Below are positions 1 to 6,756 of a stretch of 12,528 nucleotides of DNA, piece by piece. Both the position numbers and the translations under genes were made by a program. Source of the stretch: DASZXJ01 sp035545895 (lineage in GTDB: Bacteria > Planctomycetota > Phycisphaerae > Tepidisphaerales > Tepidisphaeraceae); assembly GCA_035545895.1 (NCBI GenBank), contig DASZXJ010000034.1:1-12528 (forward strand), written 5' to 3'. The stretch's first letter is position 1. Each line of letters starts with the position of its first letter. Below the pieces are notes generated by a model, which searched no databases, was not told the origin of the DNA, and was given only the letters and a program-made list of their open reading frames with translations.

Positions 1-41
1 ACTTGAATTGTGGAGTGAAATTCATCTCCAGTTGATCCGGT

Positions 42-75
42 CCCCGGGCAAAGCCCGGGGCTTTAGCCCCGGGGC
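42..75. repeat. GC-rich multi-arm hairpin repeat
   Basis: CCCCGGGC (42-49) and GCCCGGGG (53-60) form a perfect 8-bp stem with an AAA loop. The second arm can instead pair with a third arm (67-75) across CTTTAG, and 66-75 is itself a palindrome. This gives mutually exclusive foldings. There is no U-tract directly after it, so a classic intrinsic terminator is not clear. The string TTTAGCCCCG (62-71) recurs at 12498-12507 beside the hairpin at the other end of the window, which suggests a dispersed intergenic repeat family. Confidence 0.6.
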
Positions 76-86
76 TGTGGGCATTT

Positions 87-114
87 CGGATTGCGGATTT
101 CGGATTGTGGATTT
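87..114 (+). repeat. GGATT heptamer array
   Basis: Four consecutive 7-bp units of the form YGGATTK (CGGATTG, CGGATTT, CGGATTG, TGGATTT) lie head to tail. The same unit occurs in the opposite orientation at 6757-6800. Arrays like this, whose accidental translations read ADFG or RIADFG, are from memory common in intergenic DNA of planctomycetes and some related phyla. Function is unknown. Confidence 0.75.
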
Positions 115-167
115 GGGAATTGGAGTTGCGCGAAATGAGTCAGCATGGCGCAACAAAGGAGCCGCTG

Positions 168-259
168 GTCATTGATTCGTCATTCTGATTTGGTCATTCG
201 TCATTCAGGTTATGGTCATTGGGATTTTGTTGGTCATTGGGACTTGGTCATTGGTCATT
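168..259 (+). repeat. Degenerate GGTCATT direct repeats
   Basis: Eight copies of GTCATT occur in 92 bp (168, 179, 193, 200, 215, 233, 247 and 254 are the approximate starts). Most are preceded by G or C and separated by short variable spacers containing TGG or TTCG. An ORF through this stretch gives the low-complexity peptide LVIRHS/GHWDLVIGHS, which I recall as a typical spurious translation of such repeats in planctomycete genomes. The spacers are too short and uneven for a CRISPR array. Confidence 0.7.
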
Positions 260-263
260 CGAT

Positions 264-442
264 CTCAGTTTCCCCGCCACCCCCCGCCACTGGTTGCCTA
301 GCGAACGATGCGGTCTCCCAACGTACCCTCCTACGGGAAAACCGCAGCATTCGCCTGCATTGCGGCTGGCAGCGCAGCGGGGGTTTCCTCGAAATTCTCC
401 GAAAACCGAACTCCTCGATTGGAAAATCGGCGAGGAATTGGA
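264..442. other. Non-coding or decayed stretch, nothing recognised
   Basis: Between the GGTCATT repeats and the symporter remnant I find no recognisable protein in any frame. Short ORFs cross the stretch on both strands, but their translations look compositionally random. An imperfect inverted repeat (TCCTCG near 412-417 with CGAGGA at 430-435) is visible. It may be decayed upstream coding sequence of the symporter pseudogene or unrelated spacer DNA. Confidence 0.4.
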
Positions 443-729
443 ATGGACGCCCCGGCAGGCCTGATCGCGGCCTACGGTCGAGCACCCCTGTCGATCTGGT
501 TCGCAACACCAAGGATGCGCTGCTGATGGCGTTTTCGACCGGCAGCTCGACCGCGACCATGCCGGTGACGTATGAGTGCCTGCACAAAAGAGTCGGCCTG
601 CCGATTGGATTCATCGCGATTCTTCTGCCGGTGGACCGGTTCCTGGATCGGTGTCGCACTGCGATTAACGTGATGGGCGACATGAACGTAAGCTGCATTT
701 GGGATGGAAAAACGCGGAAGCAGAATTAA
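443..729 (+). pseudogene. Remnant of DAACS-family symporter (GltP/DctA-like), 3' end
   Basis: This is a decayed fragment of a dicarboxylate/amino acid:cation symporter, a membrane protein that takes up glutamate, aspartate or C4-dicarboxylates. The frame starting at 443 reads GLIAAYGRAPLSIWF up to 502. The homology then continues in another frame as RNTKDALLMAFSTGSSTATM, so one base is missing near 502; an extra C would give SIWFRNTKDALL. AFSTGSSTATMPVT is the serine-rich HP1 motif. DRFLDRCRTAINVMGD (about 634-681) matches the TM8 substrate/cation motif with its D, R, N and D residues. About 80 residues between them are absent at 592-603, including the NMDGT motif of TM7 and hairpin HP2, so the product could not transport. 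The N-terminal two-thirds of the family length is also gone. The family call rests on motifs recalled from GltPh and its relatives. Confidence 0.82.
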
Positions 730-880
730 CTGACGTTCATGACCGACGCACGGAAATTGTCTCGCGCCGGCTGGCCAAAAAGATTTTGACGCAAAAATCG
801 ATTTAAGAAAGCTCAGATTCCTCTGAGTTGCGACATTTCGTCGAGGAGGCTACCTTTCGGACAATTCATTCTTTTGCATT
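730..880. other. Spacer before the tRNA-binding protein gene, with small hairpin
   Basis: No gene is evident. A perfect 6-bp inverted repeat, CTCAGA (812-817) and TCTGAG (822-827) with loop TTCC, lies about 65 bp upstream of the 893 start. It could be a regulatory hairpin or the end of an upstream transcript, but no U-tract follows. A TTGACG at 786-791 lacks a convincing -10 partner at 16-18 bp, so I do not call a promoter. Confidence 0.4.
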
Positions 881-892
881 AAAGGAACAAAA

Positions 893-1288
893 ATGGAACC
901 GACTCCTGCACCGAATCCGAATCCAACTCCCACATCGGCCCCGGCTTCAAGTGGCCCGGCAACGATCCAATACGATGACTTTGCCAAGATCGAGCTGCGC
1001 GTTGCGACCGTCCTGGAATGCATCGCCCATCCCAATGCAGATAAATTGCTTGTTTTGCAGGTGGATTTAGGAACGGAAAAGCGACAAATCTGCGCGGGGC
1101 TTCGGCAGCACATTCAACCCGAACAACTGGTTGGAAAGCAGATCGTCGTGGTGGCCAATCTCGCGCCGCGACAAATGCGCGGGCAGGTCAGCCAGGGGAT
1201 GCTGCTGGCTGCGACCGACCCGCAAACCGCAAGCGTGATTGTGGTTTCGCCATCGCAAGCGGTTGCGCCGGGCAGCAAGGTCAGCTAG
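893..1288 (+). CDS. Stand-alone tRNA-binding domain protein (MetRS beta / CsaA type)
   Basis: This 131-residue protein consists of an N-terminal Pro/Thr/Ala-rich linker (about residues 2-20) and one OB-fold tRNA-binding domain (about 25-130). Family hallmarks are DFAKIELRVATVLECIAHPN, then NADKLLVLQVDLG, then QICAGLRQH and the end motif VVVANLAPRQMRGQVSQGML. The fold matches the C-terminal domain of dimeric methionyl-tRNA synthetase, Trbp111 and CsaA, which bind the outside corner of tRNA as homodimers. It may act in trans with a MetRS that lacks the domain, but no metG lies in the window, so CsaA-like or general tRNA binding remains possible. The start is supported by AAAGGA (881-886), 6 nt upstream. 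It is convergent with the giant gene; only 12 bp separate the two stop codons. Confidence 0.87.
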   Translation: MEPTPAPNPNPTPTSAPASSGPATIQYDDFAKIELRVATVLECIAHPNADKLLVLQVDLGTEKRQICAGLRQHIQPEQLVGKQIVVVANLAPRQMRGQVSQGMLLAATDPQTASVIVVSPSQAVAPGSKVS

Positions 1289-1300
1289 CGTCCGAATCAA

Positions 1301-4300
1301 TCAAAGATCGAGCAGCTTGATGAGGTTGTTGGAGAATTTCGACGTCTGCCGGCGCGATGGACTTTGCGTGATTGCACCCTGTTCCAATTTATCCGGCTCC
1401 GGAGGAGCTTTCATAACCGTGATTTGCTTCGGCTTTGATTTCGCGACAGCCGCCTTGGCCGGCTTGTGATGGGCCACCGGCTTGGCCACCGGTTTTGTAA
1501 CGGCCTTCACCTTCACGGGCTTGTGTTGGACGGTTTTTACCGGCTTGGATGAAACGTTCTTCACAACCGGCGCCGGGACTATTGGTGCGATGACCGCCGC
1601 AGGCAATGGTGCGATCACGGTTGGAACACTCGTTTCAATTTTGGGTGCGACAATTGGCGCAGGATTCGCAACTTGCGCCGGCACCGCACTGACCACGGAT
1701 TTCGGCGGCGGCGACTGCTTTTCAACTGCCACCACCGAAACTGACGTTTCCGGCTCAGTCGTGACATCATCCTTCGGTGGCAACGGCATTTCCAGGGGCG
1801 GCGTTTGATCGATTACAACATTCGCAGGCGGCAATGGATCGGAGACCACCGCCGCAGAGGCCGACTGATCTGTTGTTGAAGTCGATACGGCCGGCCCAGA
1901 TTCAGATGAAGTACCCGTCTGCTGATCCAGCGCGTTTTGTGAATTATCTTCCTGCGATTGCGGCAGTGGCGGCGCGGGCGCCGGGCCTGAGGGATCAAGT
2001 GTATCAATCGATACGACGACGTTTGGATCGTCTGGAGTAAGCCCCGGAATCGTGTACCAGTTGTGAGCAAGAATCGTCAAATCCGATGCGTTAACCGTGC
2101 CGTCATAATTCAAGTCGCCAGCCAAATAGTTGAAATTGGATGGCTGGAACCAGTGTGATTCGAGAAGATATGCATCGCTCAGATCGACACTGCCATCGTG
2201 ATTGATGTCGGCGTTCAACCAGAAGAAATTGAAGGAAAAATCACTTCCCATTTGCTCGCCGGACGAATCGAATACACCGGTGCCGCTGAGCGTCGCGGTA
2301 TAGCGTCCACTGGGCAGTGCGCCGTTGTAATGCTGGCCAGGGAAGGTGAATATCACTTCGTTCGCCACTGCTCTCCATGTGAAATGAGGAACGTTAGCGC
2401 CTCCGTCCTGTGAACCATCTCCAATGGAGAAACCAAATGTCGTGTTGAGAAGGGACAAATCGCCATCGTTGAGTGAAGCCGAGACATCCCGATCAAAGAA
2501 AATCTCGATTCGCTGAGGCTTGTTCTGGTAAACAAAATGAGCATCAGTGACGATGGGAGCAGCACCAGGACCGGTGATCCCGATAAATCGTCGTTCAAAC
2601 ACGCCGTAATTGCTGCCATCCTGTCCGCCGCTGTGCCATGCAACGACGAAATCGCCCGTCGGATCCATTGCAACAGTGGCTTGATGTTGACTCAGGGTCG
2701 TGTAAGTATTGACCTGGAATTCCAATCCTATCGTTCCGCCGAGAATATCGTACCTCTGCGCAAAGATGCCATTTAACTCCCCATCCTCGTTAAGGCTTGT
2801 CCATGCGGCAATAAAGCCATTCGAGGAAGCGCCCACAGATGGCGCTTGTTGATCGCTGGTTACTGTTGAATTGATCAAAAACTCGCCGCCGACGGGTGTG
2901 GGCACCGTACCGTTATCGTAAATACGCCCAAATATGCCCAGGCCGGTGGGAACCAGCACATCATCTTGTCCCGCGCTCTCCCATGCGATGATGAATTGGC
3001 CATTTTGTGTCATCGCGATGGCCGGATTCTGTTGATTGCCTGTCGTAAACTCATTGACGAGAAACTCGGTGTCCAAACTGCCGCCAGTATGGTCGTATCG
3101 TCGTGCAAAAATATCGGCCTGAGATGTGGCTCCCACTTGGTTTGCACTGCTCCAGACAATGACAAAATCGCCATTGTCGGCGATGGCCACCGAAGGTGTC
3201 GTCTGATTGCCTGTCGTAAAAGTATTTACAGAGAACTCACTACTCGTTGTCGTGCTACCGTTGGCGAATGAATATTGTCTGCCATAAATTCCATATCCTG
3301 AGCCATCTTGATTTAGACTGCGCCAAGCAACGACATAGTCGCCGTGCGAATCCATGGCAATTGCAGGCTGACTTTGCGTATTGGCAGTCGTGGCATTTAT
3401 CAAAAATTCGTGAGTGTCGAGCGCATTACCGTTATTATCAAAACGGCGAGCGTATATGCCTGCAGTATCCGGAGTGCCAGACTGACCAGATGTATTCCAG
3501 ACGATTACGAATCCGTGGTCGTGATCCATTGCAACCGTTGGTAGAAACTGATTGCCAGTAGTAAACGTATTGACGTGAATCTCCCCGCCAACTGCAACGC
3601 CAGACGCGTTATATCGCTGGGCATAAATCCCGGTTCCGATTTCTCCCGATTGATTGTAGCTATACCACGTAATTACGTACTCACCATCGGCATCCATGGC
3701 AACGGCTGGGTTAATCTGATTTCCAGGAGTAAACGTGTTGACTTGCTGCGCAACACCGCCAGAAAGCGGTACATCAGCCGGTCGATGAATGCGTTTGCCA
3801 TAAATGCCAAGACCATCGCCGTCTTGTGTATTGCTCGACCAGACAATTCCAATATTTCCGATGGAATCACCAGCAACGGCTACCTCAAATTGGTTGCCGA
3901 TCGTAAACTCATTGACCTGAAACTCACTTCCTCGAGTTGCGCCCTTATCACTGAAAAACCGGCCAAAAATACCCGTTCCATTGCCATCCCGATCATCAGT
4001 TACCCAAGTAACTGCAAATCCGCCATTACTATTCATCGCCACAGATGGGGTTCGACTGCTGTCGGTTGTGCTTGAATCAATTCGAAGTTCGAGTCCTTTT
4101 GGTGCTCCGGTCGAATCGAAACGCTGTGCGCGAATTGTTTGGTTAAGGTCCTGCCCGTAACTGGTCCAGACAACAACAAAGTTGCCATTGGAGTCCATTC
4201 CCACTTTCGCATCTTGTTGCGACCCGGTGGTATAAGTGTTTACTTGGAAGTCGCCCGTCTGCGGCGTACCGCTCCCGTCGTATAGCCGGCCATAGATACC

Positions 4301-6226
4301 AAACGAATCTGAATCCTGATTCTCACTTTGCCACGCAATAACAAAATGACTGCCGGAATCCATGGCGATTGCCGGGTGACTCTGTTGGTCAGTCGTGAAT
4401 ACATTGACTTGGAATTCACTGTCCTGAGGTGACCCAGCCACATCGAATCGCTGAGCAAAAATTCCCTGACTATTGTTGTTGATGTCATCAACGCTTTGCC
4501 ACGCTACCACAAACGCGCCGGTCGATCCCATCGCGACGACAGGCAAAGATTGATCGCCGGTAGTCGTTGTGTTGACTAAAAACTCCGTGCCCAATGCCAC
4601 GCCGGCGTTGCTATATCGGCGGGCGTAGATGCCCTGGCCATCGCCGTCCTGGCCCGCGCTCATCCAGGTGATGACAAAATCGCCGGTGCTGTCCATTGCC
4701 ACGCTCGGATGACTCTGATCGCCGGTCGTAAACGTATTGACCCTGAATGGCCCGCTTTGAGGTTCGCCGTCGAAATTATAGAGCTGGGCATAGATGCCGT
4801 ATCCCGAGCCATCTTCGCCAAGGCTTGCCCACGTCACGACTACATCGCCCTGCGAATCGGAAGCAACGCTCGCAAATCGTTGATTGCTCGTCGTAAATGA
4901 ATTGATCGGCGTTTCAGTGTCAAACGGCCAGTTTGGCGGCAGCGACTGCTGATAACGTTTCGCGTAGACACCGTAATTGTCACCGTCCAAAATTGAACTG
5001 GTCCAAGTGAAAACCCATTGATTGGGGCCAGCCGCCGCGACCGCGGGACCAAATTCATCGCCACCCGTATCCGGATTGATTTGGAATTCCGTGCCCAGCG
5101 CAAGTCCGGCGGCATTGAATTCCCGGCCAAATGAAACTTTGCTTCCCGTCGTGTAAGTCCAGGCAATGCTAAAGTTTCCCTCCGAATCAATGGCAATCGA
5201 TGGCGCGTCAGGTTCGTTATTCGCTTGATTGACAAGTTGATTCGTCGCATCCAGCGCAAGGCCATTGGAATCAAACCGGCGGAATTCGATGTCGTTTCCG
5301 CCCCCGCCGTTTCCTCTGAACGCGACGACAAAATTCCCGGCTGCATCCATCGCCACTGCCGGCTGGGATTGAGGAGCACCAACCGAGTCAAGGTCATTGA
5401 CTAGAAATTCTCCGCCAGAAGTTGTACCGCCTTTGTATTGCTGGGCGAATATGCCGTCACCATCATCGAGGCTATAGCCCTGCCAGGTGATGACATAATC
5501 ACCGCCGGGCTCCATGGCGATAGCCGGTGCGGACTCGTCGAGTGTCGTTGTTGTATTGACAAGGAATTCGGTGGCCGCAGCGACGCCGCTGGAATCGAAG
5601 CTGCGCGCATAAATGTCTGCACCTGAAGTTCCGCTGACCTGATTCTGGCTGGTCCAGGTCACGACAAAATTGGCGCTCCCGTCCATCGCCACCGCGGGGT
5701 CTGCCTGATCTCCGACCGTGAACGTGTTAATTTGAAATTCCCCGCCCGATGCAGCGCCGGTCGAATCGAAACGCTGGCCATAGATTCCTTCGCCATCGCC
5801 ATCCTGTCCATTGCTGGCCCAAACGATGACGAATGCGCCGCTTGAATCCATTGCCACCGACACCTGATTTTGATCGCCGGTCGTGTAAGTATTGACGTGA
5901 AACTCCGCTCCATTGGGAGTGCCGTTGGCAAAGAATCGCTGGGCGAAAATCCCATTTTTTTCATCGATCAGTGCAGGGCTTGAGTCGTATTGATAATCGC
6001 TGACCCACGCGACGACAAAATCGCCCGTGGAATCTATCGCCACCGCTGCATTTTGTTGTGGGCCATTCGTGTAGGTATTAACTTGAAACTCAGTTCCCAA
6101 AGCGCTGAGCGACATCAACTGCCGGGATTCCAAGCTCTCAATTCGCAACTGGACGCCCAAAGCGGCCTTTTGCAACAAGTTACGCTGACGAATGGACTTA
6201 CGCCGATTTTTCCGAGGTGTCAACAC
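1301..6226 (-). CDS. Giant secreted planctomycete protein: 21 propeller-like repeats, Ig-like domain, dockerin pair, Pro/Lys-rich tail
   Basis: The protein has about 1641 residues from a GTG start at 6226. I prefer this start over the in-frame GTG at 6268 because GGAGGGG lies 9 nt before it. The N-terminus is basic (PRKNRRKSIRQRN) and runs into LESRQLMS (6110-6133), the LEPR-XLL-type planctomycete extracellular signature. Then come 21 repeats (2579-6097) with consensus G-EF-VNT-TTG-Q--P-VAMD--GDFVV-W-S--QDGDG-GIYAQRFD--G. The QDGDG segments resemble calcium-binding loops. An Ig-like domain follows (about 2219-2578), then two dockerin calcium loops (about 2054-2215) and a 250-residue Pro/Ala/Val tail with a Lys/His-rich stretch (about 1427-1561). 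I infer a secreted or surface-attached adhesive or scaffold role; no catalytic domain is visible. It lies downstream of the thioesterase gene on the same strand. I recall repeats of this type in many large bacterial extracellular proteins, with no proven function. Confidence 0.85.
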   Translation of the reverse strand: MLTPRKNRRKSIRQRNLLQKAALGVQLRIESLESRQLMSLSALGTEFQVNTYTNGPQQNAAVAIDSTGDFVVAWVSDYQYDSSPALIDEKNGIFAQRFFANGTPNGAEFHVNTYTTGDQNQVSVAMDSSGAFVIVWASNGQDGDGEGIYGQRFDSTGAASGGEFQINTFTVGDQADPAVAMDGSANFVVTWTSQNQVSGTSGADIYARSFDSSGVAAATEFLVNTTTTLDESAPAIAMEPGGDYVITWQGYSLDDGDGIFAQQYKGGTTSGGEFLVNDLDSVGAPQSQPAVAMDAAGNFVVAFRGNGGGGNDIEFRRFDSNGLALDATNQLVNQANNEPDAPSIAIDSEGNFSIAWTYTTGSKVSFGREFNAAGLALGTEFQINPDTGGDEFGPAVAAAGPNQWVFTWTSSILDGDNYGVYAKRYQQSLPPNWPFDTETPINSFTTSNQRFASVASDSQGDVVVTWASLGEDGSGYGIYAQLYNFDGEPQSGPFRVNTFTTGDQSHPSVAMDSTGDFVITWMSAGQDGDGQGIYARRYSNAGVALGTEFLVNTTTTGDQSLPVVAMGSTGAFVVAWQSVDDINNNSQGIFAQRFDVAGSPQDSEFQVNVFTTDQQSHPAIAMDSGSHFVIAWQSENQDSDSFGIYGRLYDGSGTPQTGDFQVNTYTTGSQQDAKVGMDSNGNFVVVWTSYGQDLNQTIRAQRFDSTGAPKGLELRIDSSTTDSSRTPSVAMNSNGGFAVTWVTDDRDGNGTGIFGRFFSDKGATRGSEFQVNEFTIGNQFEVAVAGDSIGNIGIVWSSNTQDGDGLGIYGKRIHRPADVPLSGGVAQQVNTFTPGNQINPAVAMDADGEYVITWYSYNQSGEIGTGIYAQRYNASGVAVGGEIHVNTFTTGNQFLPTVAMDHDHGFVIVWNTSGQSGTPDTAGIYARRFDNNGNALDTHEFLINATTANTQSQPAIAMDSHGDYVVAWRSLNQDGSGYGIYGRQYSFANGSTTTSSEFSVNTFTTGNQTTPSVAIADNGDFVIVWSSANQVGATSQADIFARRYDHTGGSLDTEFLVNEFTTGNQQNPAIAMTQNGQFIIAWESAGQDDVLVPTGLGIFGRIYDNGTVPTPVGGEFLINSTVTSDQQAPSVGASSNGFIAAWTSLNEDGELNGIFAQRYDILGGTIGLEFQVNTYTTLSQHQATVAMDPTGDFVVAWHSGGQDGSNYGVFERRFIGITGPGAAPIVTDAHFVYQNKPQRIEIFFDRDVSASLNDGDLSLLNTTFGFSIGDGSQDGGANVPHFTWRAVANEVIFTFPGQHYNGALPSGRYTATLSGTGVFDSSGEQMGSDFSFNFFWLNADINHDGSVDLSDAYLLESHWFQPSNFNYLAGDLNYDGTVNASDLTILAHNWYTIPGLTPDDPNVVVSIDTLDPSGPAPAPPLPQSQEDNSQNALDQQTGTSSESGPAVSTSTTDQSASAAVVSDPLPPANVVIDQTPPLEMPLPPKDDVTTEPETSVSVVAVEKQSPPPKSVVSAVPAQVANPAPIVAPKIETSVPTVIAPLPAAVIAPIVPAPVVKNVSSKPVKTVQHKPVKVKAVTKPVAKPVAHHKPAKAAVAKSKPKQITVMKAPPEPDKLEQGAITQSPSRRQTSKFSNNLIKLLDL
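1427..1561 (-). other. Lys/His/Pro/Val-rich basic segment near the C-terminus of the giant protein
   Basis: Between the dockerin pair and the stop codon the protein becomes low-complexity. It is acidic and Ser/Gln-rich first, then Pro/Ala/Val-rich, and then strongly basic with repeated KPV/KPA units (for example KPVKTVQHKPVKVKAVTKPV). The last 40 residues are mixed and end in NNLIKLLDL. Such AKP-rich tails can bind polyanions or span a cell envelope layer; no function is proven by sequence alone. Confidence 0.6.
2054..2215 (-). other. Dockerin-like calcium-binding pair within the giant protein
   Basis: Two calcium loops are visible in the translation, DINHDGSVDLSD and DLNYDGTVNASD. Each is followed by a helix-like stretch ending in HW or NWY (LLESHW; LTILAHNWY). 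This is the duplicated dockerin type I layout, seen here without any cohesin or glycosidase in the window. In planctomycetes such modules are common near the ends of large secreted proteins and are not tied to classical cellulosomes (family knowledge). Confidence 0.8.
2579..6097 (-). repeat. 21 tandem ~56-residue protein repeats in three blocks of seven
   Basis: I split the translation into 21 units of 50-62 residues. Block 1 (4931-6097) has units of 62, 55, 57, 53, 56, 51 and 55 residues. Block 2 (3761-4930) has 58, 55, 56, 55, 54, 55 and 57. Block 3 (2579-3760) has 57, 58, 57, 58, 60, 54 and 50. Most units join through a short turn such as FDSTGAAS before the next GGEF. The joins between units 7 and 8 (RYQQSLPPNWPFDTETPINS) and between 14 and 15 (RIHRPADVPLSGGVAQQ) break this pattern. 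The DNA copies are well diverged, so this is an old repeat rather than recent slippage. Confidence 0.85.
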
Positions 6227-6235
6227 AATGGCCAG

Positions 6236-6242
6236 CCCCTCC
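6236..6242 (-). promoter_or_regulatory. Strong Shine-Dalgarno deciding the GTG start of the giant gene
   Basis: On the minus strand GGAGGGG is followed by 9 nt and then GTG at 6226-6224. It is the best ribosome-binding site near the 5' end. The upstream in-frame GTG at 6268 has a weaker GGAGA about 9-10 nt before it. Confidence 0.65.
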
Positions 6243-6271
6243 AGGGGGTAAACGACACAAAGCCTCACCAG

Positions 6272-6299
6272 AAGTTATCTCCATACCTGTGAGAGTCAA
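6272..6299 (-). promoter_or_regulatory. Possible sigma70-like promoter of the giant gene
   Basis: On the minus strand TTGACT (6294-6299) is separated by 16 bp from TAACTT (6272-6277). The -35 box is good and the -10 box poor. Transcription would start near 6265, leaving a leader of about 40 nt before the GTG at 6226 and placing the GTG at 6268 at or before the transcript start. The match is weak, so this is only a candidate. Confidence 0.28.
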
Positions 6300-6334
6300 G
6301 CAAAAAGACTGTCCAGTTATACGCTGTGTCCTGT

Positions 6335-6736
6335 TTAGGCAGGATCGGCAGGCCCGGGCGTGAGCCATTCGGGTATTTGGATGAGTTGACCGATCCGATC
6401 GACCGAGGCAATGGTCGTGCTGCCCGTGGCCAAAAGCGTTCGGTCGCGTCTCAACTCGTATTCGTGATCGAGCCGAACATGGGTTTGTTTGACGATCTTC
6501 GTTGTTAAAGTCAAAAGATCGTCATATCTGGCCGGCGATTTGAACGTGATTTGGGCCTTGATCACAACGAAGAAGATGCCCTTCTGTTCCAATTCGGAAT
6601 ACGCGTGCCCCATGGATCGCAACAGCTCCACCCGACCCATCTCGAAATACTGCAAAAACCGGCTGTGATGCAGATATCCCATGCCATCCACTTCTGGATA
6701 GCGCACGCGAATCTGAATGACGTGCTCGACTGACAT
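6335..6736 (-). CDS. Acyl-CoA thioesterase, hotdog 4HBT family (YbgC/FcbC-like)
   Basis: This 133-residue single hotdog-fold protein is probably a thioesterase acting on acyl-CoA or acyl-ACP in the cytoplasm. RVRYPEVDGMGYLHHSRFLQ corresponds to the family pattern with the catalytic Asp (in PEVDGMG) before a Y-H-x-x-F/Y helix start. YFEMGRVELLRSMG, VVIKAQITFKSPARYDD and LDHEYELRRD are also typical, and the length is normal for YbgC-like enzymes. I take the ATG at 6736. A longer frame to 6859 only adds translated heptamer repeat (RIADFGF) and runs across the promoter region of the divergent gene. No Shine-Dalgarno precedes 6736, but AATAAT lies 9 nt upstream. The gene is followed on the same strand by the giant gene after about 108 bp. 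The substrate cannot be told. Confidence 0.85.
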   Translation of the reverse strand: MSVEHVIQIRVRYPEVDGMGYLHHSRFLQYFEMGRVELLRSMGHAYSELEQKGIFFVVIKAQITFKSPARYDDLLTLTTKIVKQTHVRLDHEYELRRDRTLLATGSTTIASVDRIGQLIQIPEWLTPGPADPA

Positions 6737-6745
6737 GATGGATCG

Positions 6746-6751
6746 ATTATT
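6746..6751 (-). promoter_or_regulatory. Candidate -10 box of the thioesterase gene
   Basis: AATAAT on the minus strand ends 9 nt before the ATG at 6736. If used, the transcript would start 2-3 nt before the start codon. It mirrors the TATAAT arrangement of the divergent peptidase gene. No clear -35 box is visible. Confidence 0.3.
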
Positions 6752-6756
6752 GTGGG

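Noticed and set aside
168..259. CRISPR array
   Set aside because: The repeated unit is only 6-7 bp, spacers are short and themselves repetitive, and no cas gene is in the window.
255..698. A 147-residue minus-strand ORF
   Set aside because: It is antisense to the symporter remnant and the translation is Arg-rich with no recognisable family.
145..729. A 194-residue plus-strand ORF as one intact gene
   Set aside because: Its first third is the translated GGTCATT repeat and its middle is unrecognisable; only the last part matches a symporter, and the homology begins in another frame.
786..806. Sigma70 promoter with TTGACG before the tRNA-binding protein gene
   Set aside because: The only -10-like hexamer (ATTTAA, 801-806) is 9 bp away instead of about 17.
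1482..1808. A 108-residue plus-strand ORF that looks like a Gly/Thr-rich membrane protein
   Set aside because: It is the antisense of the Pro/Lys/Val-rich tail of the giant protein, and its apparent hydrophobicity follows from that low complexity.
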